Shown: positions 14,787 through 26,033 of the stretch, one piece after another
How the letters are laid out: every line of letters begins with the position of its first letter
Position numbering within the stretch: the first letter of the stretch is position 1
The notes under the pieces: generated by a model
What the model saw: the letters and a program-made list of their open reading frames with translations, nothing else
What the model was told of the DNA's origin: nothing
Database searches by the model: none
Source of the DNA: Burkholderiales bacterium
GTDB lineage: Bacteria; Pseudomonadota; Gammaproteobacteria; Burkholderiales; Burkholderiaceae_C
Length of the DNA stretch: 64,000 bases
NCBI GenBank assembly: GCA_021414305.1
Contig: JAIOOS010000023.1
Location: 1-64,000, forward strand
Reading direction: 5' to 3'
Program-made: the position numbers and the translations under genes

Positions 14787-16715
14787 CTACCGGGGTGGCA
14801 GGTTCTCGATCTCGACCGGCTCGATCGCATCGGCCGGCACGAAGCCGAAGATCCGCCCGTAGAACGCCAGCTCCGCCTCGAGCGCGCGGCGGATGTGCCT
14901 GGCCTGGCGAAAGCCGTGCTGCTCGCCCGGGAACAGCAGGTAGGCCACCGGCAGCCCCTTGGCGCGGACCGCGGCGAACATCGCCTCGGCCTGGTTCGGC
15001 GGCACCGCCAGGTCTTCGGCGCCCTGGAACAGGATCAGCGCGCTCGACAGCCGCTCGGTGAAGTTCACCGGCGAGCGCTCGCGGTACAGATCGGCGCGGG
15101 CCGGATACGGGCCGACCAGCGAATCGAGGTAGCGCGACTCGAACTTGTGCGTGTCGCGGGCCAGCGCCTCGAGGTCGCCGATGCCGTAGTGGCTGGCGCC
15201 GGCGTGGAAGACGTCGCGAAAGGCGAGGGCGGCGAGCGTGGTGAAGCCGCCGGCGCTGGCGCCGCGGATCGCCAGGCGCTCGGGGTCGACGTCGCCGCGC
15301 GCCACCAGGAAGCGCGCCGCGTTGACGACGTCGTCGACGTCGACCACGCCCCACCGGCCGTCGAGCCGCTCGCGGTAGGCGCGGCCGTAGCCCGAGGAGC
15401 CGCCGTAGTTGACGTCGACGACGGCGAAGCCGCGCTGCGTCCAGTACTGCAGGCGCGGCCCGAGCGAGGCGCTGGTGGCGCCGGTCGGCCCGCCATGGCT
15501 GATCACCAGCAGCGGCGGCTTCGTCCCGGGCTCGCCGACGAAGGCGGCATTCCTCGGTGCATAGAAGAAGGCGTGCGCCGTGAGCCCGCCCTCGGTCGGG
15601 AACTCGATCGCCTCGGCGATCGAGAGCTCGCCGGGGTCGTACGCGGTCTCGCTCGAGCGGCGCAGCACGGAGAACGAGCCGCGCGCGAGGTCGAAGCGGA
15701 CCAGCGCCTCGGCCTCGCGCTCCGAGGCGGCGAAGCAGGCGACGAATCCGGCGCCGACGTGCAGTTCGCGCAGCGAGCAGTACGGTGTCTCGACTTCGGC
15801 GAAGGCGCCGCTCGCCGGGTCGAGTCGCGCCAGGTGGGAGCGGCCGCCCTGCTCGTAGAGGCAGACGATCCGCCCGTCGGCCTCGAAGCCGTACATCGAG
15901 AACGCGAAGTTCCACTGCGGCTCGCCGAATTCGGCGGCCATCGCGTGCAGGGGCTCGATCCGGCCGGTGCGCTCGCGCTGCAGGTTCCACCAGCCGCTGC
16001 GATCGCTCGCGAAGTGCAGCTCGCCGGCCGGCGACCACTCGGGCTGGAAGATCGACTCCCGGTCGCCGCCGGCGACGTGGCGCGGCGCGGCGAGCCCGCC
16101 CTCGGCATCGAGCACGGCGACCCACAGGTCGCTGCCCTGCCAGGGCATGCGCGGGTGGTCCCAGCTCAGCCAGGCGAGCTGGCGGCCGTCGGGCGAGAGG
16201 CGAGGATTGGAGAAGAAGTCGTGGCCGCGCGCGAGCACGCTCTCCGCGCCCGAGCCGAGCGCGATCGCGACGATCGTGTTCACCGCCTCGCCCGCCGCCG
16301 AGTGGTCCTCGCGCACCGCGATCAGCCTGTCGCGGGCGGGGTCGAGGGCGAAGTCGGCGTAGCGGAGCGCGCCGCCCTTCGTCACCGGCTGCGGCGTCGC
16401 GCCGCGGCGGGTGCGGTAGATCCGGCCGTCGCCGTCGTGGCTGAAGAAGACCTCGCCGTCCGGGGCCACGATGAAGTCGCCGCCGCCGTACTCGTGGACC
16501 CGGGTCCGCGCGTTGAAGGGGGCCGGGTTGACGTCGGCCGCGCTGCCCGCGGCGTCGCATTCGACGACGACATTGCGGCCGCCTTCGCCGGGCCGGCCTT
16601 CGCTGCAGAAGACCGTGTCGCCGGCGACCCCGATCTGGCCGAAGCGAACCGTGGCCGCGGCGAGCTGCTCGGCCGAGATCGCCGAGGTCCAGCTGCCGTA
16701 GGGCGCTGCCTTCAT
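14787..16715 (-). CDS. S9 family peptidase (prolyl oligopeptidase/acylaminoacyl peptidase type)
   Basis: A 642-aa serine peptidase expected to act on short peptides in the cytoplasm, since no signal peptide is seen. The first 370 residues form a beta-propeller (repeated blades such as LSPDGRQLAWLSWDHPRMPW). The C-terminal alpha/beta hydrolase has the nucleophile in IRGASAGGFTTLAAL, the acid in FQGAEDLAVPPNQAE and the histidine in FPGEQHGFRQARH. It is the last gene of the operon, 16 bp after the alcohol dehydrogenase. Its link to that enzyme is unclear. Confidence 0.92.
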   Translation of the reverse strand: MKAAPYGSWTSAISAEQLAAATVRFGQIGVAGDTVFCSEGRPGEGGRNVVVECDAAGSAADVNPAPFNARTRVHEYGGGDFIVAPDGEVFFSHDGDGRIYRTRRGATPQPVTKGGALRYADFALDPARDRLIAVREDHSAAGEAVNTIVAIALGSGAESVLARGHDFFSNPRLSPDGRQLAWLSWDHPRMPWQGSDLWVAVLDAEGGLAAPRHVAGGDRESIFQPEWSPAGELHFASDRSGWWNLQRERTGRIEPLHAMAAEFGEPQWNFAFSMYGFEADGRIVCLYEQGGRSHLARLDPASGAFAEVETPYCSLRELHVGAGFVACFAASEREAEALVRFDLARGSFSVLRRSSETAYDPGELSIAEAIEFPTEGGLTAHAFFYAPRNAAFVGEPGTKPPLLVISHGGPTGATSASLGPRLQYWTQRGFAVVDVNYGGSSGYGRAYRERLDGRWGVVDVDDVVNAARFLVARGDVDPERLAIRGASAGGFTTLAALAFRDVFHAGASHYGIGDLEALARDTHKFESRYLDSLVGPYPARADLYRERSPVNFTERLSSALILFQGAEDLAVPPNQAEAMFAAVRAKGLPVAYLLFPGEQHGFRQARHIRRALEAELAFYGRIFGFVPADAIEPVEIENLPPR

Positions 16716-16731
16716 CGCCTCGACGATCGCC

Positions 16732-17834
<1,103 letters not shown>

Positions 17835-17838
<4 letters not shown>

Positions 17839-19538
17839 GGTGCGGCTTCCTCCCTCTCCCGCGTGCGGGAGAGGGCTGGGGTGAGGGTTTCGGTGGTGGA
17901 GGAGGAAGGATTCTTCGCCGCCGCCTTGATCATGTCGGCCGCCTTCTCGGCGATCATCACCGTTGGCGCGTTGGTGTTGCCGCTGACGATCGAGGGCATG
18001 ATCGACGCGTCGACGACGCGCAGGCCCTGCACGCCGCGGACGCGCAGTTCGGCATCGACCACGTCCATCGGCCCGTTGCCCATGCGGCAGGTGCCGACCG
18101 GGTGGTAGATCGTGTCGGCATGGCCGCGGATGAAGGCTTCGATCTCGGCGTCGCTGCGTGCGCCGGCCGACTTCGCCAGCTCGCGAGCGCCGTGCGCGGC
18201 GAGCGCCGGCTGCTCGAGGATCCGGCGCATCGCCTTGAAGCCGCGCACCAGCCGCTCGACGTCGTCGCGCTCGGCGAGGAAGTTCGGGTCGATCAGCGGC
18301 GCCGCCTTCGGGTCGGCGCTGGCCAGGCGGACGCTGCCGCGGCTCTTCGGCTGGAGCAGGCACACGTGGCACGAGTAGCCATGGCCGAACACGGTCTTCC
18401 TGCCATGGTCGACCAGCTTGCCGATCACGAAGTGGAGCTGCAGGTCGGGCCGCTCCTCCTCGGGCCGGCTCCTGATGAAGCCGCCGGCTTCGGCGAAGTT
18501 GGTCGTGAGCAGGCCGCGGCGGAGCTTCCGCCACTCGAAGATGCCCTTGACGAGGTTGACGATGCCGGCGAGCGAGAGGCCGAACAGGTCCTTGAGCTCG
18601 GGCGCGTCGAGCACCTGGACGACGTCGACATGGTCGTGGAGGTTGCCGCCGACGCCGGGCAGGTCGACGCGCACCTCGATGCCGAGCGAGCGCAGGTGCT
18701 CGCCCGGGCCGATGCCGGAGAGCATCAGGAGCTGCGGCGATTGCAGGGCGCCGGCGCAGAGCAGCACCTCGCGCCGCGCCAGGAAGCTGCGCACCGCACC
18801 GCCCACGCGCGCCTCCACGCCGCTGGCGCGCAGGCCCTCGAACAGGATCCGGTTGGTATGCGCCGAGGTCACGACCGTGAGGTTCGGCCGGGCGAGGTTC
18901 GGCGTCAGGTAGCCCTTGGCGACGCTGTGCCGCTCGCCGTTCTTGTGCGTCACCTGGTACAGGCCCACGCCCTCCTGGCTCGCGCCGTTGAAGTCGGGGT
19001 TGACGGTATAGCCGGCCTCCTTCGCCGCGTCGACGAAGATGCCGCCGAAGCGGTGCGGCGTCGTCAGGTCCTTGACGTTCAGCGGCCCGCCGGTGCCGTG
19101 GTACGCGTCGGCGCCGCGCTCGTTGTGCTCGGCCCGCTTGAACCAGGGCAGCACCTCGGCCCACGACCAGCCGGGGTTGCCCGCCGCCGCCCAGTCGTCG
19201 TAGTCGCGCGGCTGGCCGCGCAGGTAGATCATGGCGTTGACCGAGCTCGAGCCGCCGAGCACCTTGCCGCGCGGCTGGTAGCCGCGCCGTCCGTTCAGGC
19301 CGGCCTGCGGCACGGTCTGGAACGCCCAGTTCGCCGCGCCGTTCTTGGCCAGCACCGCCAGGCCGGCCGGGCAGTGGATCAGCACGCTCTTGTCCGCGGG
19401 CCCGGCCTCGAGCAGGCAGACCGTGACGGCCGGATCCTCGCTCAGCCGCGCGGCCAGCACGCAGCCCGCCGAGCCGCCGCCGACGATGACGTAGTCGAAC
19501 TCCTGCCGCGCGCCGGTCGTGTCGTCGTTGTCGCTCAT
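17835..19538 (-). CDS. GMC oxidoreductase (choline dehydrogenase-like)
   Basis: A 567-aa FAD-dependent alcohol dehydrogenase/oxidase. The FAD loop DYVIVGGGSAGCVLAARL is near residue 15, the GMC signature GKVLGGSSSVNAMIYLRG near 85, and the C-terminal active-site region TIYHPVGTCRMG with NTNAPTVMIAEKAADMI. The substrate is an unidentified alcohol. The C-terminal tail (TETLTPALSRTREREEAAP) is encoded by the palindromic repeat at 17852-17887, so the original C-terminus was probably altered. It overlaps the upstream and downstream genes by 4 bp each (ATGA). Confidence 0.92.
17852..17887 (+). repeat. Palindromic REP-like element at the end of the GMC gene
   Basis: CCCTCTCCCGC-GT-GCGGGAGAGGG then CTGGGGTGAGGG: the same unit and orientation as in dnaE2 (10134), here read on the other strand as the last residues of the GMC oxidoreductase. 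The stem may also form in mRNA just before frmA. Confidence 0.85.
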
Positions 19539-20755
19539 CGCCCCACCGCCTTTCTCGATCCGTCCTCGAACACCTCGTCGTCGCGGACGACGTTGCCGCG
19601 CTCGTCGAGCTCGCGCTCGCGCTTGATGCGGCCGCGCTCGTCGTAGCTGCGCTCGCGGCGCAGGCGCCCGTCGGCGTCGAAGCTCTGCTGCGTTCCGAAC
19701 GCCGCTTCGCCGCGGCCGCCGCCGGCCTCGCTGCGCCAGCTGCCTTCGAACGATTTCCTGCCGTTGTCGTGGAAGTCGGTCTCGCGCCGCACCGTGCGGC
19801 CGTCGGCGACGCTGTAGACGCTCTGCGTCTTGGGCTGGCCGTTGAGGTACCAGGTCGACTCCGAGACCAGCTCGGCGCCGCGCTCGCCCGGCTGCCAGCG
19901 ACGCTCGCGCACGATCTTTCCGCTCTCGTGGAACTCCTGGTCGAGGGTGGTGACGCGGCGCGGCCGCTCGCCGGCGATCGTGGCCCACTGCTGCTCGCGG
20001 CGTTTCGTGCCGTCGGCGGCGAACGAGCGCTCGACGCCGCCCGTGGCCGTGAGCTCGCTCAGCTCGCGCACGCTGCCGCTCTCCCACAGCGTCTCGCTGC
20101 GGCGCCGCTCGCCGCGCTCGTAGGCGACCCGCGCCTTGGCCACGCCCTTGCCGCTGTACAGCGTGACGTTGGCAGCGCCGCCGGCGAAGCCGCACGCCGC
20201 CTTGTCGTCGAAGTCGCTGCCGAGCACCGGCTTCGTCGTGCAACGCAGCTCGGAGAGACGGCCGTCGCTCGTGAACTCGGCGCTCGCCTGCTCGCGGTCG
20301 TCGTCGCCGTGGAAGGCCACCCGGCGCAGCTGGCCGCTCGGGTACCAGCTGCGGGCGATGCCGACCGTGCGGCTGTCGCGCAGCGTCTCCTCCTTCACCA
20401 GCACGCCTTTGCCGCCGGCTTCGCCGCGTGCCCATTCGCGGGACACGCCGTCGCGATTGCCGCGCTCGTTGACGCGGTACTCGCGCTCGAGCACGCCGTC
20501 CTTGAAATAGCGGACGACACCCATGAACCTGCCCTGCTGCAGCTCCTGCTCGCGCACCACCGGGCCGCCTTCGCCTTCGCGGCAGCGCATCAGGCCGGTC
20601 TTGCCTTCGGTGGTGGCGCCGTTGTTCGGGTTGACGTGCTGGCCGTTCAGCTCGCAGACCTGCACCGCCAGCGCCGGCGGCACGTGGCCGAGGGCGGCGA
20701 GCGCGAGGACGACTGGAACGGAGAACCTGGGCACGCGCGGATTGTGCCGCGCCAT
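19535..20755 (-). CDS. Secreted YwqK/MORN-like repeat protein
   Basis: A 406-aa protein with a signal peptide (hydrophobic VPVVLALAALGHVPPALA, mature start near QVCELNG). The rest consists of repeated 20-25-residue beta-hairpin units of the form W/Y-x-x-G-x-x-x-x-x-x-x-Y (ARSWYPSGQLRRVAFHGDD, STWYLNGQPKTQSVY, FHDNGRKSFEGSW, QSFDADGRLRRERSYDERG), resembling the MORN-variant/YwqK repeats. Such domains occur in exported antitoxin-like or surface proteins; the function here is unknown. First gene of the operon leading to frmA. Confidence 0.8.
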   Translation of the reverse strand: MARHNPRVPRFSVPVVLALAALGHVPPALAVQVCELNGQHVNPNNGATTEGKTGLMRCREGEGGPVVREQELQQGRFMGVVRYFKDGVLEREYRVNERGNRDGVSREWARGEAGGKGVLVKEETLRDSRTVGIARSWYPSGQLRRVAFHGDDDREQASAEFTSDGRLSELRCTTKPVLGSDFDDKAACGFAGGAANVTLYSGKGVAKARVAYERGERRRSETLWESGSVRELSELTATGGVERSFAADGTKRREQQWATIAGERPRRVTTLDQEFHESGKIVRERRWQPGERGAELVSESTWYLNGQPKTQSVYSVADGRTVRRETDFHDNGRKSFEGSWRSEAGGGRGEAAFGTQQSFDADGRLRRERSYDERGRIKRERELDERGNVVRDDEVFEDGSRKAVGR

Positions 20756-20774
20756 GGCTACGGGTTTTCGCGGG

Positions 20775-22379
20775 TCAGAGCAGCTGCTCGGGCACGAACC
20801 AGCCCATCAGCATGTTGTGCACCCGCAGCCAGAGCGAGGACTCGGGCTCGACGCCGAGAATGACCTCGTTGTCGCCTTCCATCGTCAGCCATTGCAGCTT
20901 CTGCGTCTTCGGGTCGAGGCGCACCCGGTACGCGCTCTCCAGGCGGCTGATGTTGATCACGCGCAGCAGTTCCTTGGCGAGCGGCGCGCTGTCGATGAAC
21001 ATGCCGAGCTCGGTGTTGGCGCTGGCCGAGCGCGGGTCGAGGTTCATCGAGCCGACGAAGACGATGTGCCTGTCGATCACCGCGGTCTTGGCGTGCAGCC
21101 GCCCGAGCGACTTGCCGAACATGCCGAGCCGCTTGGTGCTCTGCGTCAGGGTCGGGCTCAGCTCGTAGAGGTCGACGCCGGCGCGCAGCATCGCCGGGCG
21201 GTACTTCGAATAGCCGTTGTGCACCAGCGGCTCGTCGGTCGCGGCGAGCGAGTTGGTCACCACGGTGACCTTGACCTTGTCGTGCTGCAGCCGCTCGAAC
21301 GACTTCACGCCGTCGTTGCCCGGAATCATGTACGGCGAGGTGATGACGAGCTCTTTCTTGGCCTGCCACACCTGCATCATCACGCCGTTGGTGACGCTCG
21401 TCTCGAACGCGACCTTGGGCGTCTCGGAAAGCAGCTTTTCGGGCGGGTCGGCGAGGGCGCGGGCAATGCCCCATTCGAGGCCGAGCTGGCCGAGGTCGAA
21501 GTCCTCGCTCAGCGGGCCGTAGCCGAGCAGGTCGGTCGTCGGCATGTCGATCGGCGGGGCCGGCGGCTGGTTGGCGATCGCCTCGTCGAACGACCGGCGC
21601 CGCGCTTCCAGGTCGCCCATCGGCTCGCCGATCAGGTTGATCGGGAAGACGACCTCGCTGTTCCAGTAGCGGTCGAAGATCGCCGAGAACTCCTTGACCA
21701 CGGCGCCCATGACGAAGGCGTCCATGTCGATGAAGTTCGCCGAAGAGCTGCGCAGGAAGTACTCGTCGGCGATGTTGCGCCCGCCGATCACCGCCATCAC
21801 CCCGTCGGCGATGAACAGCTTGTTGTGCATGCGGTGGTTGAGCCGGCCGAAGTCGAAGATCGAGGCCGTGTATCTCCCGGCGACGCCGCTGGTGCGGCCG
21901 CAGCAGAACGGGTTGAACAGGTGCACCTCGAAGTTGGGGAACGCGGCCAGGCCGCGCAGCAGCGGATCGGTGTGCGTGGTGTAGAGGTCGTCGACCAGGA
22001 GGCGGACGCGCACGCCGCGGATCGAGGCGTCGCGCAGGGCCATCATCAGGAGCCGCCCGGTCGGGTCGTTCTCGAACTGGTAATACTGGACGTCGAGCGA
22101 GGTCGTGGCGCGCTGCGCCAGCTGCAGCCGGGTATCGAGCGAGTACGCGCCCAGCGGCATCAGGCGCACGCCGGTCTGGTCCTCGCCGGGCGAGGAGGCC
22201 TTGGTGATCTTCACCAGCGGGCTCTCGGGGTTGAGCGGCAGGGCGACCGAGTCGTCCTTTCCGGTGTTCGTCGGCAGGGTGCCGCAGCCCGCGAGGCCGA
22301 GGGCCGCGACCACGAGCGCGGCCCTGACGAAGTAAGATGAAGAACGCGCCAGAATGGAGGCTGCCTTGAAGAAGATCAT
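20775..22379 (-). CDS. Phospholipase D family lipoprotein (ClsC/YmdC-like)
   Basis: A 534-aa protein with two HKD catalytic motifs: HNKLFIADG (with IGGRNIADEYF) and HAKTAVIDR (with GSMNLDPRSA). The N-terminus has a lipoprotein signal (ALVVAALGLAGC-GT). The architecture matches cardiolipin synthase C-type phospholipase D proteins, which make or remodel cardiolipin at the envelope; substrate is inferred from the family. ATG 22379 is the only start that keeps the whole signal peptide, and it overlaps the 5' end of the divergent peroxiredoxin gene. Confidence 0.88.
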   Translation of the reverse strand: MIFFKAASILARSSSYFVRAALVVAALGLAGCGTLPTNTGKDDSVALPLNPESPLVKITKASSPGEDQTGVRLMPLGAYSLDTRLQLAQRATTSLDVQYYQFENDPTGRLLMMALRDASIRGVRVRLLVDDLYTTHTDPLLRGLAAFPNFEVHLFNPFCCGRTSGVAGRYTASIFDFGRLNHRMHNKLFIADGVMAVIGGRNIADEYFLRSSSANFIDMDAFVMGAVVKEFSAIFDRYWNSEVVFPINLIGEPMGDLEARRRSFDEAIANQPPAPPIDMPTTDLLGYGPLSEDFDLGQLGLEWGIARALADPPEKLLSETPKVAFETSVTNGVMMQVWQAKKELVITSPYMIPGNDGVKSFERLQHDKVKVTVVTNSLAATDEPLVHNGYSKYRPAMLRAGVDLYELSPTLTQSTKRLGMFGKSLGRLHAKTAVIDRHIVFVGSMNLDPRSASANTELGMFIDSAPLAKELLRVINISRLESAYRVRLDPKTQKLQWLTMEGDNEVILGVEPESSLWLRVHNMLMGWFVPEQLL

Positions 22380-22908
22380 TGCGTTCCTGATGTTGCTGAT
22401 CTCGGCGACGACACCCACATACGCAGCACTGGATGTCGGAGATGCAGCGCCCAACTTTACAGCCCAGGCCGCGCTGGCGGGGAAGGTCTACCGCTTCACC
22501 CTGGCCGATTCGCTGGCCAAGGGGCCGGTGGTCCTGTACTTCTTCCCGGCGGCGTTTTCCGTCGGCTGTTCGCTCGAGGCGCACGAGTTCGCCGAATCGA
22601 TCGCCAAGTTCGAGGCCCTCGGCGCCACCGTGATCGGCGTCTCCAGCGACGACATCGACACCCTCGGCAAGTTCTCGGTCCAGGCCTGCCAGGGCAAGTT
22701 TCCCGTCGCCTCGGACAACACGCAGAGCATCATGAAGTCGTACGACGCGGTGATGGCGCTTCGCCCCGACTACGCCAACCGCATCTCGTACGTGATCGCG
22801 CCGAACGGCAAGGTCCTCTACAACTACCAGAGCCTGAATCCGAGCCGGCACGTCGAGAAGACGCTGGCCGCGGTCAAGGACTTCTCGCAGAGCAAGGCGC
22901 GCCCATGA
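22366..22908 (+). CDS. Exported peroxiredoxin (AhpC/TSA, Bcp-like)
   Basis: A thiol peroxidase of about 180 aa with a signal peptide (LKKIIAFLMLLISATTPTYA). The peroxidatic motif is PAAFSVGCSLEAHEF, fitting PxxxT/SxxC. VIGVSSDDIDTLGKF and FPVASDNTQSIMKSYD follow as in the Bcp/PrxQ group. TTG 22366 is chosen because GGAGG lies 5 nt upstream; an ATG at 22354 would add four residues (MEAA). It forms an overlapping unit with the next gene (ATGA) and is divergent from the phospholipase D gene. Confidence 0.88.
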   Translation: MKKIIAFLMLLISATTPTYAALDVGDAAPNFTAQAALAGKVYRFTLADSLAKGPVVLYFFPAAFSVGCSLEAHEFAESIAKFEALGATVIGVSSDDIDTLGKFSVQACQGKFPVASDNTQSIMKSYDAVMALRPDYANRISYVIAPNGKVLYNYQSLNPSRHVEKTLAAVKDFSQSKARP

Positions 22909-23504
22909 CGTTTGCCGGAATCCTTCGCCGCATCGCCCTCCAACCGCTCGTTCTCGCCAGCGCCCTCGCCGCCTGCCTCGTCGCCCAGGCGGCGCCGTTC
23001 CCGCCGCCGCCGGAGCCGGCGCTCGCGCAGGAGCTGCAGGACGCGCGCTGGCCGGCCGACATCGTGGCCATCGCCGACCGCTACGTCGCCAGCTATCCGG
23101 CCGGTCCTTCGGCCGCCGCCGCGCGCGCCGAGCTCGAGCGCGCGCGCAACACCAAGCGCCTGCTCGAGCGCAGCGACATCCGCCTCTATCGCGGCGACTT
23201 CCTCGCCCGCGGCGCCACGCCCACCCTCTACGAAGAGGTGCGCAAGGCGGCGCTCGCCGACAAGGAGGCCGCGGGCCGGGTCGCGCGGCTCTACCGCGAC
23301 GGCGACGCCGGCATCGCGGCCAATCCGTCGCGCTACGTCGGCTGGCTGCAGTACGCGGCGGCGCTCGGCAATGCGCCGGCGAGCTACGAGCTCGCGGTCT
23401 ACTACCGCAAGTCCGACCAGCCCGCGCTCGCCGCGCCCTACGAGGCGCGCGCCGAGGAGCTGGGCTTTCAGCCGCCGCCCGCGCTCGACAACGTTCGCAA
23501 GTAG
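22905..23504 (+). CDS. Exported Sel1-like hypothetical protein
   Basis: A 199-aa protein with an N-terminal signal (LQPLVLASALAACLVAQAA). The C-terminal half (AGRVARLYRDGDAGIAANPS followed by a WLQYAAALGNAPASYELAVYY stretch) looks like one or two Sel1/TPR-type repeats, usually protein-interaction scaffolds. It starts at ATG 22905, overlapping the peroxiredoxin stop, so the two are probably co-translated. A function beyond periplasmic interaction cannot be stated. Confidence 0.72.
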   Translation: MTFAGILRRIALQPLVLASALAACLVAQAAPFPPPPEPALAQELQDARWPADIVAIADRYVASYPAGPSAAAARAELERARNTKRLLERSDIRLYRGDFLARGATPTLYEEVRKAALADKEAAGRVARLYRDGDAGIAANPSRYVGWLQYAAALGNAPASYELAVYYRKSDQPALAAPYEARAEELGFQPPPALDNVRK

Positions 23505-23927
23505 ATGGCGGCTTCGGGCATGACGCCGGGCCGGTTCGCCCTGGCCTACGTCGCCGTGCTGGTGGCGGTGGCGGTACTCGACGCGATCTGGCTCGGCGTG
23601 ATCACCAAGGAGCTGTACAAGCGCGAGATGGGCAGCCTGATGGCCGACTCGTTCCGCATCGTGCCGGCCGCCCTGTTCTACCTTCTCTACCCGCTCGCGC
23701 TCGTCTACCTCGTGCTCTGGCACGCGCCGCCCAGCCTGCTGGAGGCGATGCTGCGCTCGGCGGTGCTCGGCCTGGCGGCCTATGGCGCCTACAACCTCAC
23801 CAACATGGCGGTCGTGCGCGGCTGGCCGGTGCAGCTCAGCCTGATCGACTGGACCTGGGGCGGCGTGGTCACCGCGCTTGCCGGCGGCGCCGGCTGGTGG
23901 GCGGCCTGGGGCCGCGGCACGAGCTAG
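23505..23927 (+). CDS. DUF2177 membrane protein
   Basis: A 140-aa inner-membrane protein with four hydrophobic segments, starting FALAYVAVLVAVAVLDAIWL. The conserved family stretches GAYNLTNMAVVRGWPV and LIDWTWGGVVTAL are present. Function unknown. It begins directly after the stop of the preceding gene (0 bp apart), making a three-gene unit with the peroxiredoxin. Confidence 0.88.
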   Translation: MAASGMTPGRFALAYVAVLVAVAVLDAIWLGVITKELYKREMGSLMADSFRIVPAALFYLLYPLALVYLVLWHAPPSLLEAMLRSAVLGLAAYGAYNLTNMAVVRGWPVQLSLIDWTWGGVVTALAGGAGWWAAWGRGTS

Positions 23928-23937
23928 CGCCTGACGC

Positions 23938-25278
23938 CTAGCGGCGCGCGAGCTTCGGATCGCTCGCGGTCACCCGCCAGATGACGTTGCCCACGTCGTC
24001 GGCGACGAGCAGGGCGCCGGTCTTGTCGATCGCCACGCCCACCGGCCGACCGAACGCATTCCCTTCCGCGCTGAGGAAGCCGGTCAGAACGTCGATCGCC
24101 TCGCCCTGCGGCCGGCCGTCGACGAAGGGCACGAAGATGACCTTGTAGCCGCTGTGCGGCCGCCGGTTCCACGAGCCGTGCTGGCCGACGAACATGCCGT
24201 TGGCGAACGGCGCCGGGAGCTGCGCGCCGGCAGCGGAGGCCAACCCGAGCGAGGCGGTATGCGGGCCGAGCGCGTAGTCGGGGGCGATCGCCTTGGCCAC
24301 CATCGCCATGTCCGTCGGCTGGACCCGCGCGTCCACGTTCTGGCCGTAGTAGCTGTAGGGCCAGCCATAGAAGGCGCCGTCGCGCACCGAGGTGAGGTAG
24401 TCGGGCACCAGGTCGCTGCCGATCTCGTCGCGCTCGTTGGCGACGGTCCAGAGCACCGGCGCGCCGCTCGGCCGCGCCGTCCAGGCCATGCCGTTCGGAT
24501 TGCGTATGCCCGAGGCGAAGACGCGGTGTGCGCCGGTCGCGCGGTCGATCTCCCAGATCGCGGCACGGCCTTCCTCCGCGGCCATGCCGTTCTCGGCGAC
24601 GTTGCTGTTCGAGCCGACCGTGGCGTAGAGCTTGCTGCCGTCGGGGCTGGCGATCAGGTTCTTGGTCCAGTGGTGGTTGATCGGCCCGGCCGGCAGGTCG
24701 ACGAGCTTGCTGCCGGGCTCGGAAATGCGCGTCTGCCCACGGGTGTACGGGTAGCGGACCACCGCGTCGGAATCGGCGACGTAGAAGTCGTTGCCGACCA
24801 GCGCCATGCCGAACGGCGAATTCAGGTTCTCGAGGAACACGGTCTTCGTCTGCGCGGTGCCGTCCTCGCGCAGGCCGCGCAGCAGGGTGATCCGGTTCGC
24901 GCTCGGCGTGCCGGCACCGGCGCGCTTCATCGTCTGCTTCATGATGAAGCCCTTGATGCCCTTGCCGTCTTCCGGCTTCGGCGGCGCGTTGGTCTCGGCG
25001 ACCAGGACGTCGCCGTTCGGCAGCACGTAGAGCCAGCGCGGATGGTCCAGGCCGACGGCGTAGGCGCTGACCGAGACGCCGTTGCCCGGCACCGGCCGCG
25101 CTCCTGAACTCCAGCCCTGCGCCGGCGCGATGTTGACGGTGGGCAGGAGGGTCTTGTTCGGCGGCGGCAGGCGGGGCGAGGGGCCCATGCCTGCGGCCAC
25201 GGGCAGGGTCGCCGTCTCGCCGCAACCGGCGAGAGCGAATGCGAGGCCGAGGGAGGTGAGAACGAACGCCTTCTTCAT
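23938..25278 (-). CDS. Sorbosone dehydrogenase-like PQQ-type sugar dehydrogenase
   Basis: A 446-aa lipoprotein (signal [18 protein letters not shown]) with a six-bladed beta-propeller of the glucose/sorbosone dehydrogenase family, PQQ-dependent in characterised members. Blade motifs include [62 protein letters not shown] and [18 protein letters not shown], the last being strongly typical. The expected reaction is oxidation of an aldose or other carbonyl sugar in the periplasm; substrate unknown. ATG 25278 is chosen to give the lipobox. It converges with DUF2177, 10 bp apart. Confidence 0.9.
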   Translation of the reverse strand: MKKAFVLTSLGLAFALAGCGETATLPVAAGMGPSPRLPPPNKTLLPTVNIAPAQGWSSGARPVPGNGVSVSAYAVGLDHPRWLYVLPNGDVLVAETNAPPKPEDGKGIKGFIMKQTMKRAGAGTPSANRITLLRGLREDGTAQTKTVFLENLNSPFGMALVGNDFYVADSDAVVRYPYTRGQTRISEPGSKLVDLPAGPINHHWTKNLIASPDGSKLYATVGSNSNVAENGMAAEEGRAAIWEIDRATGAHRVFASGIRNPNGMAWTARPSGAPVLWTVANERDEIGSDLVPDYLTSVRDGAFYGWPYSYYGQNVDARVQPTDMAMVAKAIAPDYALGPHTASLGLASAAGAQLPAPFANGMFVGQHGSWNRRPHSGYKVIFVPFVDGRPQGEAIDVLTGFLSAEGNAFGRPVGVAIDKTGALLVADDVGNVIWRVTASDPKLARR

Positions 25279-25499
25279 CGCAATCCAGGGGGTCGATCGG
25301 GTCACTGTGCGCGCGCCCGCGCTGCGGTGACGTAGGCCGCGGCCGACAACGGGTGTCGGGCACGGTCCCGGTCGGCGCCTGTAGGAGCTGCCCGACGGGA
25401 CAGGCGCTGTACAGACGACCCGACGCTGGCGCCGCCGCCGCTTGGGCGAAAGGGCGTCCCGGGCGAACCTCGGGACTTCCACATTCCCGGAGAAGCTCG

Positions 25500-26033
25500 A
25501 TGGAGACCCGCAGCACATCCGTCCTCACCGGCCTGTTCCTCGATCGCGACAGCGCCGAACGCGCCTACCAGTCGATCAGCGATCGCGGCTACGGCAGCAA
25601 GGACGTCAATCTCGTCATGTCCGACGACACCCGCAAGCAACACTTCGGGAGCATGACCACCGACGGCCGCCAGACCGAGCTCGGCAGCAAGGCGGCCGAA
25701 GGAGCAGGCATCGGTGGCGCGATCGGCGGCAGCCTGGGGGCGATTGCCGCCGCGATCGCCGCGGTCGGTACGACGATCGCCTTGCCCGGCGTCGGGCTCG
25801 TGATTGCCGGGCCGCTCGCCGCGGCGATCGCCGGGGCGGGCGCCGGCGCCGCGACCGGTGGCATCGTCGGCGCTCTGATCGGCTGGGGCATCCCCGAAGA
25901 GCGCGTGAAGGAATACGACCAGGGCATCCGCGAAGGCGGCATCCTGATGGCGGTGCGTCCGCGCAACGACGCCGATGCGACCTTCCTGGAAGACTCCTGG
26001 AAGGCCCACCGCGGCCAGCACGTCTACCGGTAG
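25500..26033 (+). CDS. General stress protein-like, glycine-rich
   Basis: A 177-aa protein. Residues 1-50 ([19 protein letters not shown] and [15 protein letters not shown]) match the general stress protein 17M/YflT-like domain. The centre is a glycine/alanine-rich hydrophobic segment ([19 protein letters not shown] and so on) resembling glycine-zipper membrane insertion, and the end ([20 protein letters not shown]) is the second half of the domain. GGAGAAG lies 5 nt before ATG 25500. The last 10 bp overlap the 3' end of the convergent carboxypeptidase gene. Confidence 0.85.
   Translation: METRSTSVLTGLFLDRDSAERAYQSISDRGYGSKDVNLVMSDDTRKQHFGSMTTDGRQTELGSKAAEGAGIGGAIGGSLGAIAAAIAAVGTTIALPGVGLVIAGPLAAAIAGAGAGAATGGIVGALIGWGIPEERVKEYDQGIREGGILMAVRPRNDADATFLEDSWKAHRGQHVYR

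Noticed and set aside
13765..16560. A 931-codon minus-strand frame over the S9 peptidase region
   Set aside because: Arg/Ala-rich frame shadow of the peptidase gene, crossing several other genes.
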